Assembly (NCBI GenBank): GCA_902562205.1
Contig: CACESO010000001.1
Location: forward strand, 1 to 64,000
DNA: 64,000 nt
Reading direction: 5' to 3'
Origin: an uncultured Pelagibacteraceae bacterium
GTDB lineage: Bacteria > Pseudomonadota > Alphaproteobacteria > Pelagibacterales > Pelagibacteraceae
Below, piece by piece: positions 20,485 through 30,096 of the stretch. The notes below the pieces were generated by a model. The model was not told where the DNA came from, searched no databases, and saw only the letters and a program-made list of their open reading frames with translations. Each line of letters starts with the position of its first letter. The first letter of the stretch is position 1. The position numbers and the translations under genes are program-made.

Positions 20485-21348
20485 TTAATTAATGATTTTA
20501 ATTTTAATTTTATCTCTTACTTTTGAAATTCCTTCTTTTACTATCTTGTCGCCCACAGACAAACCATCAAGAATAGAAACTTTTCCATAATTTCTTTTTC
20601 CAATTTTTACTTCAATTTTCTCGATAGTATTATCCTCTAAAACTTTATATGCAAAAGCTGTATCACCCTGGATCAATAATGAGTTTTCAGGAACTCCTAT
20701 TTCTTTAGTTTCATTATATATAATTTGTATATCTAAAAGCATTCCCGGGACTAATTCTAAATCTTTGTTGTCCACTGTGATACTTGCAAGAACTGACCTT
20801 GTACTAGGATCCACACGAGAACTCACAGAGTCTATTTCGCCATAAAATTTTTTATCAAACGCATCCGATCTAACTTCAGCGATAAGACCGGGTTTTAAAA
20901 TTTTAAGATAAATCTCGGGAACTTTAATATTTAGAATAATCGATGAAGTATCATCTAGAGTTAGAATAAATGACTCTGTTCCTAGAACACCTTGAGCAAT
21001 TTCTCTTTTTCCCAAAACTCCTTTAAAGGGGGCAATTATAATTTCATTTTTTGTTCTTAATAAAACTTCACCTTCATTAAATACTTTTCCAATATGAATT
21101 TTTTCATCAAGTATTTCACTTTTTTTGACTCTAAAGTTTTTATTTTTTTTTGATAAAGCAGTTCCAAATGTTTCAATACTGTCAAAAAAATTGGATGATT
21201 GAACAACTTCCACAATTACTCCTGGTGGCGGATATTTAGAAAATTTCTTTTGAAAATGTTTTCCGACAAAGTGTCTTGCTACTATCACCGAAGCAATGAC
21301 AATTGCCAATATTATTAAAAATATGGTAATTTTTTTTGAAGTTTTCAT
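20485..21348 (-). CDS. RND efflux membrane-fusion (periplasmic adaptor) protein
   Basis: N-terminal TM; IIAPFKGVLGKREIAQGVLG; VDPSTRSVLASITVDNKDLELVPGMLLDI; directly upstream of the RND permease. Confidence 0.9.
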   Translation of the reverse strand: MKTSKKITIFLIILAIVIASVIVARHFVGKHFQKKFSKYPPPGVIVEVVQSSNFFDSIETFGTALSKKNKNFRVKKSEILDEKIHIGKVFNEGEVLLRTKNEIIIAPFKGVLGKREIAQGVLGTESFILTLDDTSSIILNIKVPEIYLKILKPGLIAEVRSDAFDKKFYGEIDSVSSRVDPSTRSVLASITVDNKDLELVPGMLLDIQIIYNETKEIGVPENSLLIQGDTAFAYKVLEDNTIEKIEVKIGKRNYGKVSILDGLSVGDKIVKEGISKVRDKIKIKIIN

Positions 21349-22169
21349 GCTGGATATTTACCATATTCACTCCAAGAACCATCATAAATTTTTGGAATAT
21401 AATCGTTATTTACCATTTTATAGGCATAAGCTAGGACTGCGGCGGTAACACCAGATCCACAAGTAAAAACTGGATCTAATCTTTTTTCTATATTTTCATT
21501 TTGATTGAAAAGTTCTTTTAATTCTTCCACATTTTTAAACTCTCCGGTTTTTTGATTTATACAAAGATTAAAAGGTAAACAAAAAGAGTTTTGGATATGT
21601 CCACTTCTTAAACCTTTCCTTGGCTCAGATACTTTTCCCTCAAATCTTTCAAGGCTTCTTGCATCAATAACTTTAAAACTCTTACTTAAAATATTCTTTT
21701 TGATCTCATCAAGGCTTACTACTAAACTTTCTTTTATATTTGCAACATAATTACTCTCAATAACTTCTGTCGTACTTTTGGTTATAGGTTTATTTTCAAA
21801 AATCCATTTTTTTAATCCACCATCTAAAACATGTATTTTTTTTTCATCATGTCCAAAATATAAAAAACTAAACCAACATCTACATGAACTTTTTAAATTA
21901 GAGTTGTCATATATAAGAATATCATCACTATTATTTATTCCTAAGGAGGACATTATTTTCTCCCAAGTTTTTTGTTTAGGAAGCATATGTGGAAGGTCTG
22001 TATCCTTTTCAGAATTTTCGTCTAAATCAAAAAAAATAGAATTTGGGATATGACCTTTTTGATATTCTTCAGCAGGATTTCTTTTTTGAGCTGGCATGTG
22101 CCAAGAGGCATCTATTATTTTTAGACTATTTAAATTATCGAGAACCCAATCTGTCGTGACTAAACTCAT
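21345..22169 (-). CDS. sseA: 3-mercaptopyruvate/thiosulfate sulfurtransferase
   Basis: Tandem rhodanese: IIDASWHMPAQKRNPAEEYQKGHIPNSIFFDLD; active site VFTCGSGVTAAVLAYA. Confidence 0.92.
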   Translation of the reverse strand: MSLVTTDWVLDNLNSLKIIDASWHMPAQKRNPAEEYQKGHIPNSIFFDLDENSEKDTDLPHMLPKQKTWEKIMSSLGINNSDDILIYDNSNLKSSCRCWFSFLYFGHDEKKIHVLDGGLKKWIFENKPITKSTTEVIESNYVANIKESLVVSLDEIKKNILSKSFKVIDARSLERFEGKVSEPRKGLRSGHIQNSFCLPFNLCINQKTGEFKNVEELKELFNQNENIEKRLDPVFTCGSGVTAAVLAYAYKMVNNDYIPKIYDGSWSEYGKYPA

Positions 22170-22616
22170 CTAAAATTTCTTGTCTAAATATTTTTGATGG
22201 TATTCCTCAGCTATGCAATAATTCTTTAGCAAAGATAATTTAGTGACAATTTTTCCTGAAAAATCATTGTTTTTTGATTTTAAGACCTTTTCAGCAATTT
22301 CTTTTTGTTTTGTGTTTAAATAAAAAATTTCACTTCTATACTGAGTTCCAAAATCTGGACCTTGAGAATTCAAAGTAGTTGGATCATGAATCTTAAAAAA
22401 AAAATTTAAAATTTCCTCATAAGTAATAATTTTTGGATCAAAATTTATTTTTACTACTTCAGCATGATTTGTTTCACCAGAACAAACTTCTTTATAAGTT
22501 GTGTTTTCAGTTTTACCACCACAATAACCTACCTCAGTTTTATAAACTCCATTGAGACTACCAAATTTTTTTTCAGGTCCCCAAAAACATCCACAAGCTA
22601 AAACTGCTATTTCCAT
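22170..22616 (-). CDS. msrA: Peptide-methionine (S)-S-oxide reductase
   Basis: ACGCFWGPEKKF, EVGYCGG, GTQYRSEIFY, AEEYHQKYL. Confidence 0.95.
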   Translation of the reverse strand: MEIAVLACGCFWGPEKKFGSLNGVYKTEVGYCGGKTENTTYKEVCSGETNHAEVVKINFDPKIITYEEILNFFFKIHDPTTLNSQGPDFGTQYRSEIFYLNTKQKEIAEKVLKSKNNDFSGKIVTKLSLLKNYCIAEEYHQKYLDKKF

Positions 22617-22649
22617 TGATTATTTAAATTATATAACTAAGTTAAACTT

Positions 22650-23534
22650 ATGCTTTCTAAAAATCAATTAGGCTTTTTGTACATGTTTCTCTCTGTTTGT
22701 GCATTTTCATTAATGGATTTAATTGTAAAGTGGTCTGTCGATTATCCAATTGGTCAGGTTTTGTTTTTTAGGGGCTTTTTTGGAATAATCTTTTATTTAT
22801 TTATAATCCCTAGAGAAAGATTTCATAATTTTTATAAAACCCAACGGCCAGGATTACATGCTTTAAGGTGCGGCTCAGGGCTAATAGCACTAATTGCAAT
22901 ATTTATTGCTTTAAGACAGCTGCCATTAGCAACTGTTGTAAGCATATCTTTTGCTGCTCCAATATTCACAACTATATTGTCTATTTTTCTACTAAATGAA
23001 AAAGTTGGAATTTTTAGGTGGTTAGCAGTCATCATAGGCTTTTTTGGAATTCTTATAATTACAGAACCTGGGATCACTGAATTAAATATTTATTATATTT
23101 TTCCAATTATATTTTGTTTAGGTCTCTCCTATGTAGCGATAACTATTAGACAACTCTCAACAACTGAACCAGTGTGGTTGATTTCTTTTTATTTCTCTTT
23201 AGCAATTTTATTGTTAAGTTTTTTGACTATTCCTCAGGGCTGGATTATGCCTACTTTAAATCATTTTGTACTTTTATCATTGATAGGTATTTTTGGGGGT
23301 GCTGCGAACTTATGGTTAAGTCAATCATATAAATTTTCAGAAGTTTCTTTAGTAACTCCTCTCAAGTATTTGGCTTTAGTTTTTGCTGTTATATTTGGAT
23401 ATCTCATTTGGGACGAGATACCTTTGTTTAAAACACTAATCGGAGCTTTATTGGTAGTTGTTTCTACGCTTATAATTTTTAGAAGGGAAATTTATAAGAA
23501 AAAAATCATAACATCTAGACCAATTAATGACTAA
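22650..23534 (+). CDS. DMT superfamily (EamA) transporter
   Basis: Ten-TM pattern with two EamA repeats (LFFRGFFGIIFY; SFAAPIFTTILSIFLLNEKVGIFRWLAVIIGFFGILI). Confidence 0.9.
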   Translation: MLSKNQLGFLYMFLSVCAFSLMDLIVKWSVDYPIGQVLFFRGFFGIIFYLFIIPRERFHNFYKTQRPGLHALRCGSGLIALIAIFIALRQLPLATVVSISFAAPIFTTILSIFLLNEKVGIFRWLAVIIGFFGILIITEPGITELNIYYIFPIIFCLGLSYVAITIRQLSTTEPVWLISFYFSLAILLLSFLTIPQGWIMPTLNHFVLLSLIGIFGGAANLWLSQSYKFSEVSLVTPLKYLALVFAVIFGYLIWDEIPLFKTLIGALLVVVSTLIIFRREIYKKKIITSRPIND

Positions 23535-24162
23535 AATACCTCAATATTGGAATAAGGCAAAAAAATATTTATCCAAAAAAGATGAAACTATTTCTAAATT
23601 AATTAAAAGTTATCAAAGTCCTTCAGAAATTATCTTAACCACAAGGCGAGATATTTTTTTTTCGTTATGCAAAAGTATAATTGGACAACAAATAAGCGTT
23701 GCAGCAGCGAATTCAGTTTTTTTAAAATTTAAAAAGAAATGTAAAAATAAAATTAATGCAAAAACAGTATCTAAGTTGACCTTTACTCAATTGAAAAGCT
23801 GTGGATTAAGCAGACAAAAAGTATTAGGCATAAAGAGTTTAGCCAAGCAGACAATTGAGAAAACTTTTAACCCTAAATTAATTCATAAGATGTCCGATGA
23901 GGAGGCTATAAATTATTTATCACAATTGAGACAAATAGGAAGATGGTCAGCTGAGATGATCTTATTGTTCACATATAATAGATCAAATATTTGGCCAGTT
24001 CAAGATATTGGTCTTTTAAGAGCTATATCAAAAAATTATAAAAAAAAATATTTACCACCTGAAAAATTTGTATCATTATTAAAAAAAAGATTTACTCCTT
24101 ATTGCTCTGTTGCAACGTGGTATTTATGGAGATCAATAGATCCTGAACCAATTCAGTATTAA
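23527..24162 (+). CDS. DNA-3-methyladenine glycosylase II (AlkA-like, HhH-GPD)
   Basis: ICKSIIGQQISVAAANSVFLKF-type motif; QLRQIGRWSAEMILLFTYNRSNIWPVQDIGL (HhH-GPD with Asp). Confidence 0.9.
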   Translation: MTKIPQYWNKAKKYLSKKDETISKLIKSYQSPSEIILTTRRDIFFSLCKSIIGQQISVAAANSVFLKFKKKCKNKINAKTVSKLTFTQLKSCGLSRQKVLGIKSLAKQTIEKTFNPKLIHKMSDEEAINYLSQLRQIGRWSAEMILLFTYNRSNIWPVQDIGLLRAISKNYKKKYLPPEKFVSLLKKRFTPYCSVATWYLWRSIDPEPIQY

Positions 24163-24163
24163 T

Positions 24164-25057
24164 TTAGTCAAGCCAATCCTTAAACTTACTCTCATGACTC
24201 TGAACGTATTGTGGTAATTTACCTTTAGGATATAAACTTAATTTTCTTTTTTTTTCAGTAAATTTATTTTCTGTTTTGTCTGCATACATGTCATAAATAG
24301 TTTCATTATTTCTCATTAATCTTGATATTTCTTTCAGATCAATATTTTCAACTTCAAAATCTCTGTGGTGTAAATAAGATTTTAATTTGATCTCAATATC
24401 AGCTGGACTTTTCAAATTTGAAAAATGCCAACCTCCATCATTAATAAAAATTTTATTAATATATTTTGTCTCTGAAAAAATAGTATCGAGTCTCCAAAAT
24501 CCAAATTTTTTATTCTTAATGTTTCTAATCCATTGAGGTGATTTAAGATTTTTCTTTTTGCAAGCTTTTGTTCCATACCACTTAAAACCTTCAAGGTATC
24601 TATTCAACTTATAGTAAAAAATGTTTTGTTCAAAAATAACAATTTTATTTTGCACTTTTGCTACATTTAGATCTTTTAAATCTGGTATCTCATCTACATC
24701 AGATATCATTATCAAATCATCTTCGTTGGCTTTATCTAGCCCTTTATGAATTTGATTTCTTTGAAAATTTTCTCTTTTGTGAGCATTAAAAATAAATTTA
24801 TGAGATTTTAACGCTTCATCATCCTCTTTATTAACTTTTTCTAAGTTTGGAGGTTCATCATCTTGTACAATATAAATTATCTTATCTTTAAATTTGGGGT
24901 ACTTGTTAATATCAAATTTTAAATCTCTTTTTTTACCGTTGTGGTAGAATTTACTTTCAACGATAACGAAACAATCAACAGAATTTTTTAAAGAGTTCAG
25001 TCTTATGTCTAATACGGCCTCTTCATCATAAAACATAAAACAATCAAAGATTCGCAT
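24164..25057 (-). CDS. Glycosyltransferase family 17-like protein
   Basis: MRIFDCFMFYDEEAVLDIRLNSLKNSVDCFVIVESKFYHNGKKRDLKF, DLIMISDVDEIPD, GGWHFSNL. Confidence 0.82.
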   Translation of the reverse strand: MRIFDCFMFYDEEAVLDIRLNSLKNSVDCFVIVESKFYHNGKKRDLKFDINKYPKFKDKIIYIVQDDEPPNLEKVNKEDDEALKSHKFIFNAHKRENFQRNQIHKGLDKANEDDLIMISDVDEIPDLKDLNVAKVQNKIVIFEQNIFYYKLNRYLEGFKWYGTKACKKKNLKSPQWIRNIKNKKFGFWRLDTIFSETKYINKIFINDGGWHFSNLKSPADIEIKLKSYLHHRDFEVENIDLKEISRLMRNNETIYDMYADKTENKFTEKKRKLSLYPKGKLPQYVQSHESKFKDWLD

Positions 25058-25115
25058 AAAATGATTTCTAACTTATATATCTTGATATATAAATCTAAAA
25101 ATAGAACAATTTTTT

Positions 25116-25655
25116 ATGTCTAAAAAACTTATTATTGACTGGAATGAATACAATAGATCAATAGACGAGCTCGCCGTTCAAATAAGCGAAAGTGGATTTA
25201 AACCATCTTTTATTATCTGCATCGCACGGGGTGGCTTGAGAGTGGGGGATATACTCAGTAGAATTTTCAAAGTAAAATGTGGTTACCTTGGAGTTGAAAG
25301 CTATTCATCAGCTGGTGAGGGAAAAGTATCCGATGTTCAAAATGAACTTACATTTGCAAGAGACTTATCTACAACAAGTAAAATTTATGGGGAAAATATT
25401 TTAGTAACAGATGATCTTATTGATACTGGTGTGACACTTGAAAAGACTTTAGATTGGCTAAAAAAATATAAAGATTTTGAAAATAAGAAAATTATTTTTA
25501 AATCTGCTGTTCTTTACAAAAAAGAAAAATCTGAATTTAGATCAGATTATATTGTTCATAATCTTAAAGATAACCCTTGGATTGTTTTTCCTTATGAACT
25601 AAGAGAATTGATTTCAATAGAGCAACTGAAAAAAGAACTAAAAAAAAAGGGCTAA
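25116..25655 (+). CDS. Purine phosphoribosyltransferase (hypoxanthine/xanthine PRT-like)
   Basis: IICIARGGLRVGDILSRIF; PRPP loop ILVTDDLIDTGVTLEKTL; WIVFPYE. Confidence 0.88.
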   Translation: MSKKLIIDWNEYNRSIDELAVQISESGFKPSFIICIARGGLRVGDILSRIFKVKCGYLGVESYSSAGEGKVSDVQNELTFARDLSTTSKIYGENILVTDDLIDTGVTLEKTLDWLKKYKDFENKKIIFKSAVLYKKEKSEFRSDYIVHNLKDNPWIVFPYELRELISIEQLKKELKKKG

Positions 25656-25678
25656 GATTTTTTATCTAGCCCTTTTTT
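25644..25678. terminator. Bidirectional intrinsic terminator between convergent PRT and NCS2 permease genes
   Basis: AAAAAGGGCTA ... TAGCCCTTTTTT perfect 11-bp stem with flanking A/T tracts. Confidence 0.85.
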
Positions 25679-25689
25679 ATAATTTTAAA

Positions 25690-27000
25690 TTAAGCAACTA
25701 CAAAACTTAAAACACTTAAAATAGCAATTATCCATATTGCTGGTGAAGTGGTTGTAAATTTTCCTGTAAAAATTTTAATTAAAGCATACGCCACAAAAGC
25801 AAGCGCTATACCATTGCTTATACTATACGTTAAAGGCATGGTAATCATCGCAACTATAGCAGGAGCAGACTCAGAAATGTCGTCCCAGGAAATATCCGTG
25901 ATATTTCTCACAAATAAAACTGCTACATATAATAATGCTGCTCCATCAATTTCTTTAGGCAAACTTGTTGCTAAAGGAGAAAAAAATAAACATGACAAAA
26001 ATAATACACCAATTACTAACGATGTCATTCCTGTTCTTCCACCTGCTTTTACTCCAGCTCCAGACTCGACATAACTTGTGACGGTAGTAGTTCCCATTAA
26101 AGCTCCAGCAACTGTACCAACACTGTCAGATAACATCGCCTTGTTGATATCTTGAACTTTACCTTTGCTGTCTACCTTACCCGCAACGTTTGCTACTGAA
26201 GTTAGTGTTCCAGCTGTGTCAAAGAAATCAATAAATAGCAAAGTAAAAACTACAGTGGACATACTTGCAGTCAATGCAGCTTTAAGGTCAAAGTCAAACA
26301 AGTAAGTCATAGGAGGCGGTGTATCAACTATACCATTAAACTTTGCAAGACCTGTTGCCCATGCAATTATACTAAATGCAATAATTCCAATTATAATATT
26401 ACCTTTAACTTTAAGTTTTTCTAAAACAACCATTGCTACAAAAGCTAAACATCCTAATAGCACTAATGGATTTTTAATATCACCTAAAGTAACTAATGTA
26501 ACTGGATGATCTCCAACCACACCCATAATTTCAAGACCTATTATAGCCAAGAATAAACCTATCCCAGCACCAATTCCTAATTTCAAACTTCTTGGTATAG
26601 AATTTATTAACCATGCTCTCAGCGGAGTAAGTGAAATTATTAAAAATAAAACTCCTGCAACTAGCACCGCACCAAGGGCCGCTTGTGGAGAGTAACCCAT
26701 TCCACCCACGACTCCGAAAGCAACAAATGCATTTATTCCCATTCCAGGAGCAAGTCCAATTGGCCAGGTTTTTCCATAAAAAGCCATTATGAAGCAAGCT
26801 ACTGCAGTCGCTAATATTGTTGCAGTGAAAACTGCACCAAAATCAAAAAAACCTTTTTCAGGACCGGCAAATTCTCCTGATAATATAAAAGGATTTAAAA
26901 ACATAATATAAGCCATCGTCAAGAAAGTTGTTACTCCTGCAATGACCTCTGTTTTAAAATTAGTTTTGTGTTTTTTGTATTCAAAATATTTATCTAACAT
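25690..27000 (-). CDS. NCS2/AzgA family guanine/hypoxanthine permease
   Basis: TEVIAGVTTFLTMAYIMFLNPFIL, GLAPGMGINAFVAFGVVGGMGYS, TTTVTSYVESGAGVKAGGRTG. Confidence 0.94.
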   Translation of the reverse strand: MLDKYFEYKKHKTNFKTEVIAGVTTFLTMAYIMFLNPFILSGEFAGPEKGFFDFGAVFTATILATAVACFIMAFYGKTWPIGLAPGMGINAFVAFGVVGGMGYSPQAALGAVLVAGVLFLIISLTPLRAWLINSIPRSLKLGIGAGIGLFLAIIGLEIMGVVGDHPVTLVTLGDIKNPLVLLGCLAFVAMVVLEKLKVKGNIIIGIIAFSIIAWATGLAKFNGIVDTPPPMTYLFDFDLKAALTASMSTVVFTLLFIDFFDTAGTLTSVANVAGKVDSKGKVQDINKAMLSDSVGTVAGALMGTTTVTSYVESGAGVKAGGRTGMTSLVIGVLFLSCLFFSPLATSLPKEIDGAALLYVAVLFVRNITDISWDDISESAPAIVAMITMPLTYSISNGIALAFVAYALIKIFTGKFTTTSPAIWIIAILSVLSFVVA

Positions 27001-27126
27001 TTAACCTCCAATATTTATTACAATTATCAGATTCTTATTTTAATTACTTGAATTAGTTGTTTTTTATTAACAAATTTCAACTTGAAGTTTATTTTTTTTA
27101 TAAAGTAATTATAATAATTAATCTAA

Positions 27127-27432
27127 ATGATAAAAAAAATATCAATTATAATTCTAATGATGTTGATGTTTCAGGGATGCCAAACAGTCCAAAATAAAAC
27201 AAATAACATAGTTGAAAAAGAGGAAAAATACCTTGAAAAATTTATTAATAAAAAAATTGAAAAAGTCATTCAAGAATTTGGAGAACCAACGCAATATTTA
27301 CCACCAGATCCAGAAAGTGGTGGAGGAAAATTAATATACAATACAAAAAAATTAGGGATTAAATGTGTAAGAACTTTCGAAGTTGATGAGTCAGAGAGAG
27401 TTGTGGGATTTTCATCAAAAGGATGTTTTTGA
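27127..27432 (+). CDS. Small lipoprotein of unknown function
   Basis: Lipobox (MLMFQGCQ); SmpA/OmlA-like phrase INKKIEKVIQEFGEPTQYLPPDPESGGGKLIYNTK. Confidence 0.75.
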   Translation: MIKKISIIILMMLMFQGCQTVQNKTNNIVEKEEKYLEKFINKKIEKVIQEFGEPTQYLPPDPESGGGKLIYNTKKLGIKCVRTFEVDESERVVGFSSKGCF

Positions 27433-27455
27433 CTTGTGGGGAAAATCCCCACAAG
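27433..27455. terminator. Perfect hairpin between convergent genes; terminator-like but lacks a U-tract
   Basis: CTTGTGGGGA-AAA-TCCCCACAAG. Confidence 0.5.
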
Positions 27456-27466
27456 CAAGGTAAAAC

Positions 27467-27934
27467 TTATTTAATTTCTATAAGTTTTTTTTTCTTATAA
27501 TCAGGTATTACTCTTTCGCAAGCGATAGTTAACAAACCATCTTTTAACTCGGCTCCAATTACTTTAACATCATCTGCTATTGTAAATGATCTAGCGAATT
27601 GTCTTTGAGATATTCCTTTATGTAAAATCTCTCCGTCCTGATCTTTGTTTTCTGATTTATCTGTCTGTTTTGTTCTCACAGTCAGCATATTGTCTTCAAA
27701 TTCCACCTCTACATCTTTCTTAGTAAAACCGGCTAAAGCAACTTCAATAGAATACTTATCTTTACCTGTTTTTCTAATATTGTAAGGCGGGTAATTTGAT
27801 TGCATACTCATTCCTCCATTACCCAACATATTTTCAAATTGATCAAACATGTCGTCAAAACCAATTGAAAAGGGTCTTAAAGAATTGAATATTGATAGAT
27901 CCTTACTTGTCATATTATCCTCCTTTGTTAGCAA
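27467..27934 (-). CDS. Hsp20 family small heat shock protein
   Basis: FEN...PPYNIRKTGKDKYSIEVALAGFTKKDVEVEFEDNMLTVRTKQ...ISQRQFARSFTIADDVKVIGAELKDGLLTI. Confidence 0.95.
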   Translation of the reverse strand: MLTKEDNMTSKDLSIFNSLRPFSIGFDDMFDQFENMLGNGGMSMQSNYPPYNIRKTGKDKYSIEVALAGFTKKDVEVEFEDNMLTVRTKQTDKSENKDQDGEILHKGISQRQFARSFTIADDVKVIGAELKDGLLTIACERVIPDYKKKKLIEIK

Positions 27935-27968
27935 GAATTATAAAGGTCCCATTAGGCAACCTTAACTA

Positions 27969-27998
27969 ATATATGATAACTATTTCTATTTTTTCAAG
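27969..27998 (-). promoter_or_regulatory. Candidate sigma32-type heat-shock promoter for hsp20
   Basis: Minus strand CTTGAAA...N19 after CTTG...CATATAT, about 35 nt upstream of the start codon. Confidence 0.45.
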
Positions 27999-28007
27999 AT
28001 GCTGGAA

Positions 28008-30083
28008 TTAAATTTTTTTTGCAATCTTACATATGAAAGCATAATCAAAAGCTATCTCCTCAATAATTCCATCGCGACCAGATTTACCTCCATGACCCGC
28101 ATTCATTTCAGTTTTTAAAAGTAAAAGATTATTGTCAGTTTTGTTGTCTCTTAACTTTGCTGTAAATTTTAGAGGTTCATCAAATAAAACTCTATTGTCA
28201 CTGAGGCTAGTGGTAATTAAAATGTTTGGATAATCCATTTTTTTAATATTGTTGTATGGTGCGTATGAGTAAATATAATCAAAGTGTTCCTTGTTGTCTT
28301 TTGCATTTCCAAATTCATCAAATTCTCCAATCGTCAAAGGTAAAGAATGATCAAGATTAGTTGTCAAACTATCTACAAAAGGGACAGCCATTATCATACC
28401 TAAAAATAGATCTGGTCTTTCATTAACTACCGCCCCCATAAGTAATCCACCAGCTGAACCTCCCATACCTATAATTTTTTTCTTTGAGGTATATTTTTTA
28501 TCAATTAAAAATTTTGCACAGGATATGTAGTCTTGAAAAGTATTTTTCTTGTTCAATAATTTTCCTTCTTTCCACCACTTCATACCTCTTTCCATTCCTC
28601 CCCTAATATGGGCTGTTGCCCAAATTATATTTCTATTGATTAAACTTAATCTGGTAGAAGAGAACGACGGCCACATTGAATTTCCGTAAGAACCATATCC
28701 ATATAAAAGTAAGTTTGAATTACCATCTAGTTTTGTAGTTTTTTTTCTTGTAATGGTGATTGGAATTATTCTTCCATCATGTCCTTCGCATTCAAGTCTT
28801 TCAACTATATAATCATTCGAATTGTGACCTGATGGAATTATTTGTTCTTTGACAAGTTTTTTTTCTTTTGTTTTTAAATTGTAAATAAAAGTTCTGGATG
28901 GTGTTTTAGGAGTAGAGTAAGAAATATATATATCATCCGTTTCACGATCTCTCTGCATAAGAGAAACGGATGAGTCATAAACAGTTTCTTCAGTAAAAAT
29001 TATCTCCTCCTCTTTATTTGTTTTAAGATTTTTGACGTAAATTTTATCAAGAGCGTTTTTAAGCTCTGACCTAATTTGCCAATTATTTAAGAATGTTAAA
29101 TTTCCAATCATGGTTTCTGATTGACTTGGAATATAAGTTTTCCATATTTTAGACTCGATATTACTTGAAATTAAAATTTTAAAATCCTCAGCATTCTCAT
29201 TCGTATGCATATAAAAATTTCCACTCCATGAATTCACACTATAAATTATCCCCCTTTTTCTTTGTTGAATAAGCTTAGGCTCAGGTTTTTTTTCATCTGC
29301 ACCAAAGTAATATTTCTCTGATGTATTATGATCTGAGCTATTTATAAAATAATACTTTTCGTCTGAACTTATCCCAATGTTTACCGTAAATGCTTTTGTT
29401 TTTTCCTCAAATATAAGTAGATCTTCATTAACAGATGATCCAATTTGATGTCTAAAAATTGATCTTGGTCTGTGATTTTCATCCAACTTAGAGTAAAATA
29501 TGTATTGGTCATCAAGACTAAAATTTATAGTGCCAGAAGTATTTTCAATTTTATCAGTAACTAATTTGCCAGTTTTAATATCCCTGACATAAATTGTGAA
29601 ATATTCTGAACCTTTTAAATCTAAAGAGTATGCAAGAAATTTATCATTATAACTTACTTCAAGATCGCCTACTCCAAAATACTCAGTCTTCAGTTTACTT
29701 TTTTCTTTATCGCCATTCCAAACTTCCTCAACTTCATCAGTTCCAATTTTCTTTCGGCATTTAATTGAGTAGTTTCCTTTTTTAGTTGTTTTCGTCCAAT
29801 ACTCATAATTTTTATCTTTAAAAGGAAGAGACTCATCATCTAACTTTATTCTTCCTTTGATTTCATTAAACAATGTTTTTTGAAATTCTTTAGTATCTTT
29901 TAAGTGAAACTCAGTATACTTGTTTTCCTCTTCTAAATACTTTCTTACCTCTGGTAAAAGCTTTGAACTGTCTTTCAAAACCTCCAATATATTTTTTTGG
30001 TGAACCCAGCTATAATCGTCTGTCCAGGTGACGTTATGACAGGATTTTGTTTCTGATTTTTTTGAAAGTTGTGGTATTTTCAT
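28008..30083 (-). CDS. ptrB: Oligopeptidase B (S9A serine peptidase)
   Basis: YAHIRGGMERGMKWW-type motif (ATAHIRGGMERG), GMGGSAGGLLMGAVVNERPDLF (Ser), GEFDEFGNA, AGHGGKSGR (His). Confidence 0.93.
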   Translation of the reverse strand: MKIPQLSKKSETKSCHNVTWTDDYSWVHQKNILEVLKDSSKLLPEVRKYLEEENKYTEFHLKDTKEFQKTLFNEIKGRIKLDDESLPFKDKNYEYWTKTTKKGNYSIKCRKKIGTDEVEEVWNGDKEKSKLKTEYFGVGDLEVSYNDKFLAYSLDLKGSEYFTIYVRDIKTGKLVTDKIENTSGTINFSLDDQYIFYSKLDENHRPRSIFRHQIGSSVNEDLLIFEEKTKAFTVNIGISSDEKYYFINSSDHNTSEKYYFGADEKKPEPKLIQQRKRGIIYSVNSWSGNFYMHTNENAEDFKILISSNIESKIWKTYIPSQSETMIGNLTFLNNWQIRSELKNALDKIYVKNLKTNKEEEIIFTEETVYDSSVSLMQRDRETDDIYISYSTPKTPSRTFIYNLKTKEKKLVKEQIIPSGHNSNDYIVERLECEGHDGRIIPITITRKKTTKLDGNSNLLLYGYGSYGNSMWPSFSSTRLSLINRNIIWATAHIRGGMERGMKWWKEGKLLNKKNTFQDYISCAKFLIDKKYTSKKKIIGMGGSAGGLLMGAVVNERPDLFLGMIMAVPFVDSLTTNLDHSLPLTIGEFDEFGNAKDNKEHFDYIYSYAPYNNIKKMDYPNILITTSLSDNRVLFDEPLKFTAKLRDNKTDNNLLLLKTEMNAGHGGKSGRDGIIEEIAFDYAFICKIAKKI

Positions 30084-30096
30084 AATAACTATTTAC

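Noticed and set aside
27001-27126. Possible purine riboswitch upstream of the NCS2 permease
   Set aside because: Low-complexity AT-rich sequence; I could not find conserved purine-riboswitch core elements. A covariance search would settle it.
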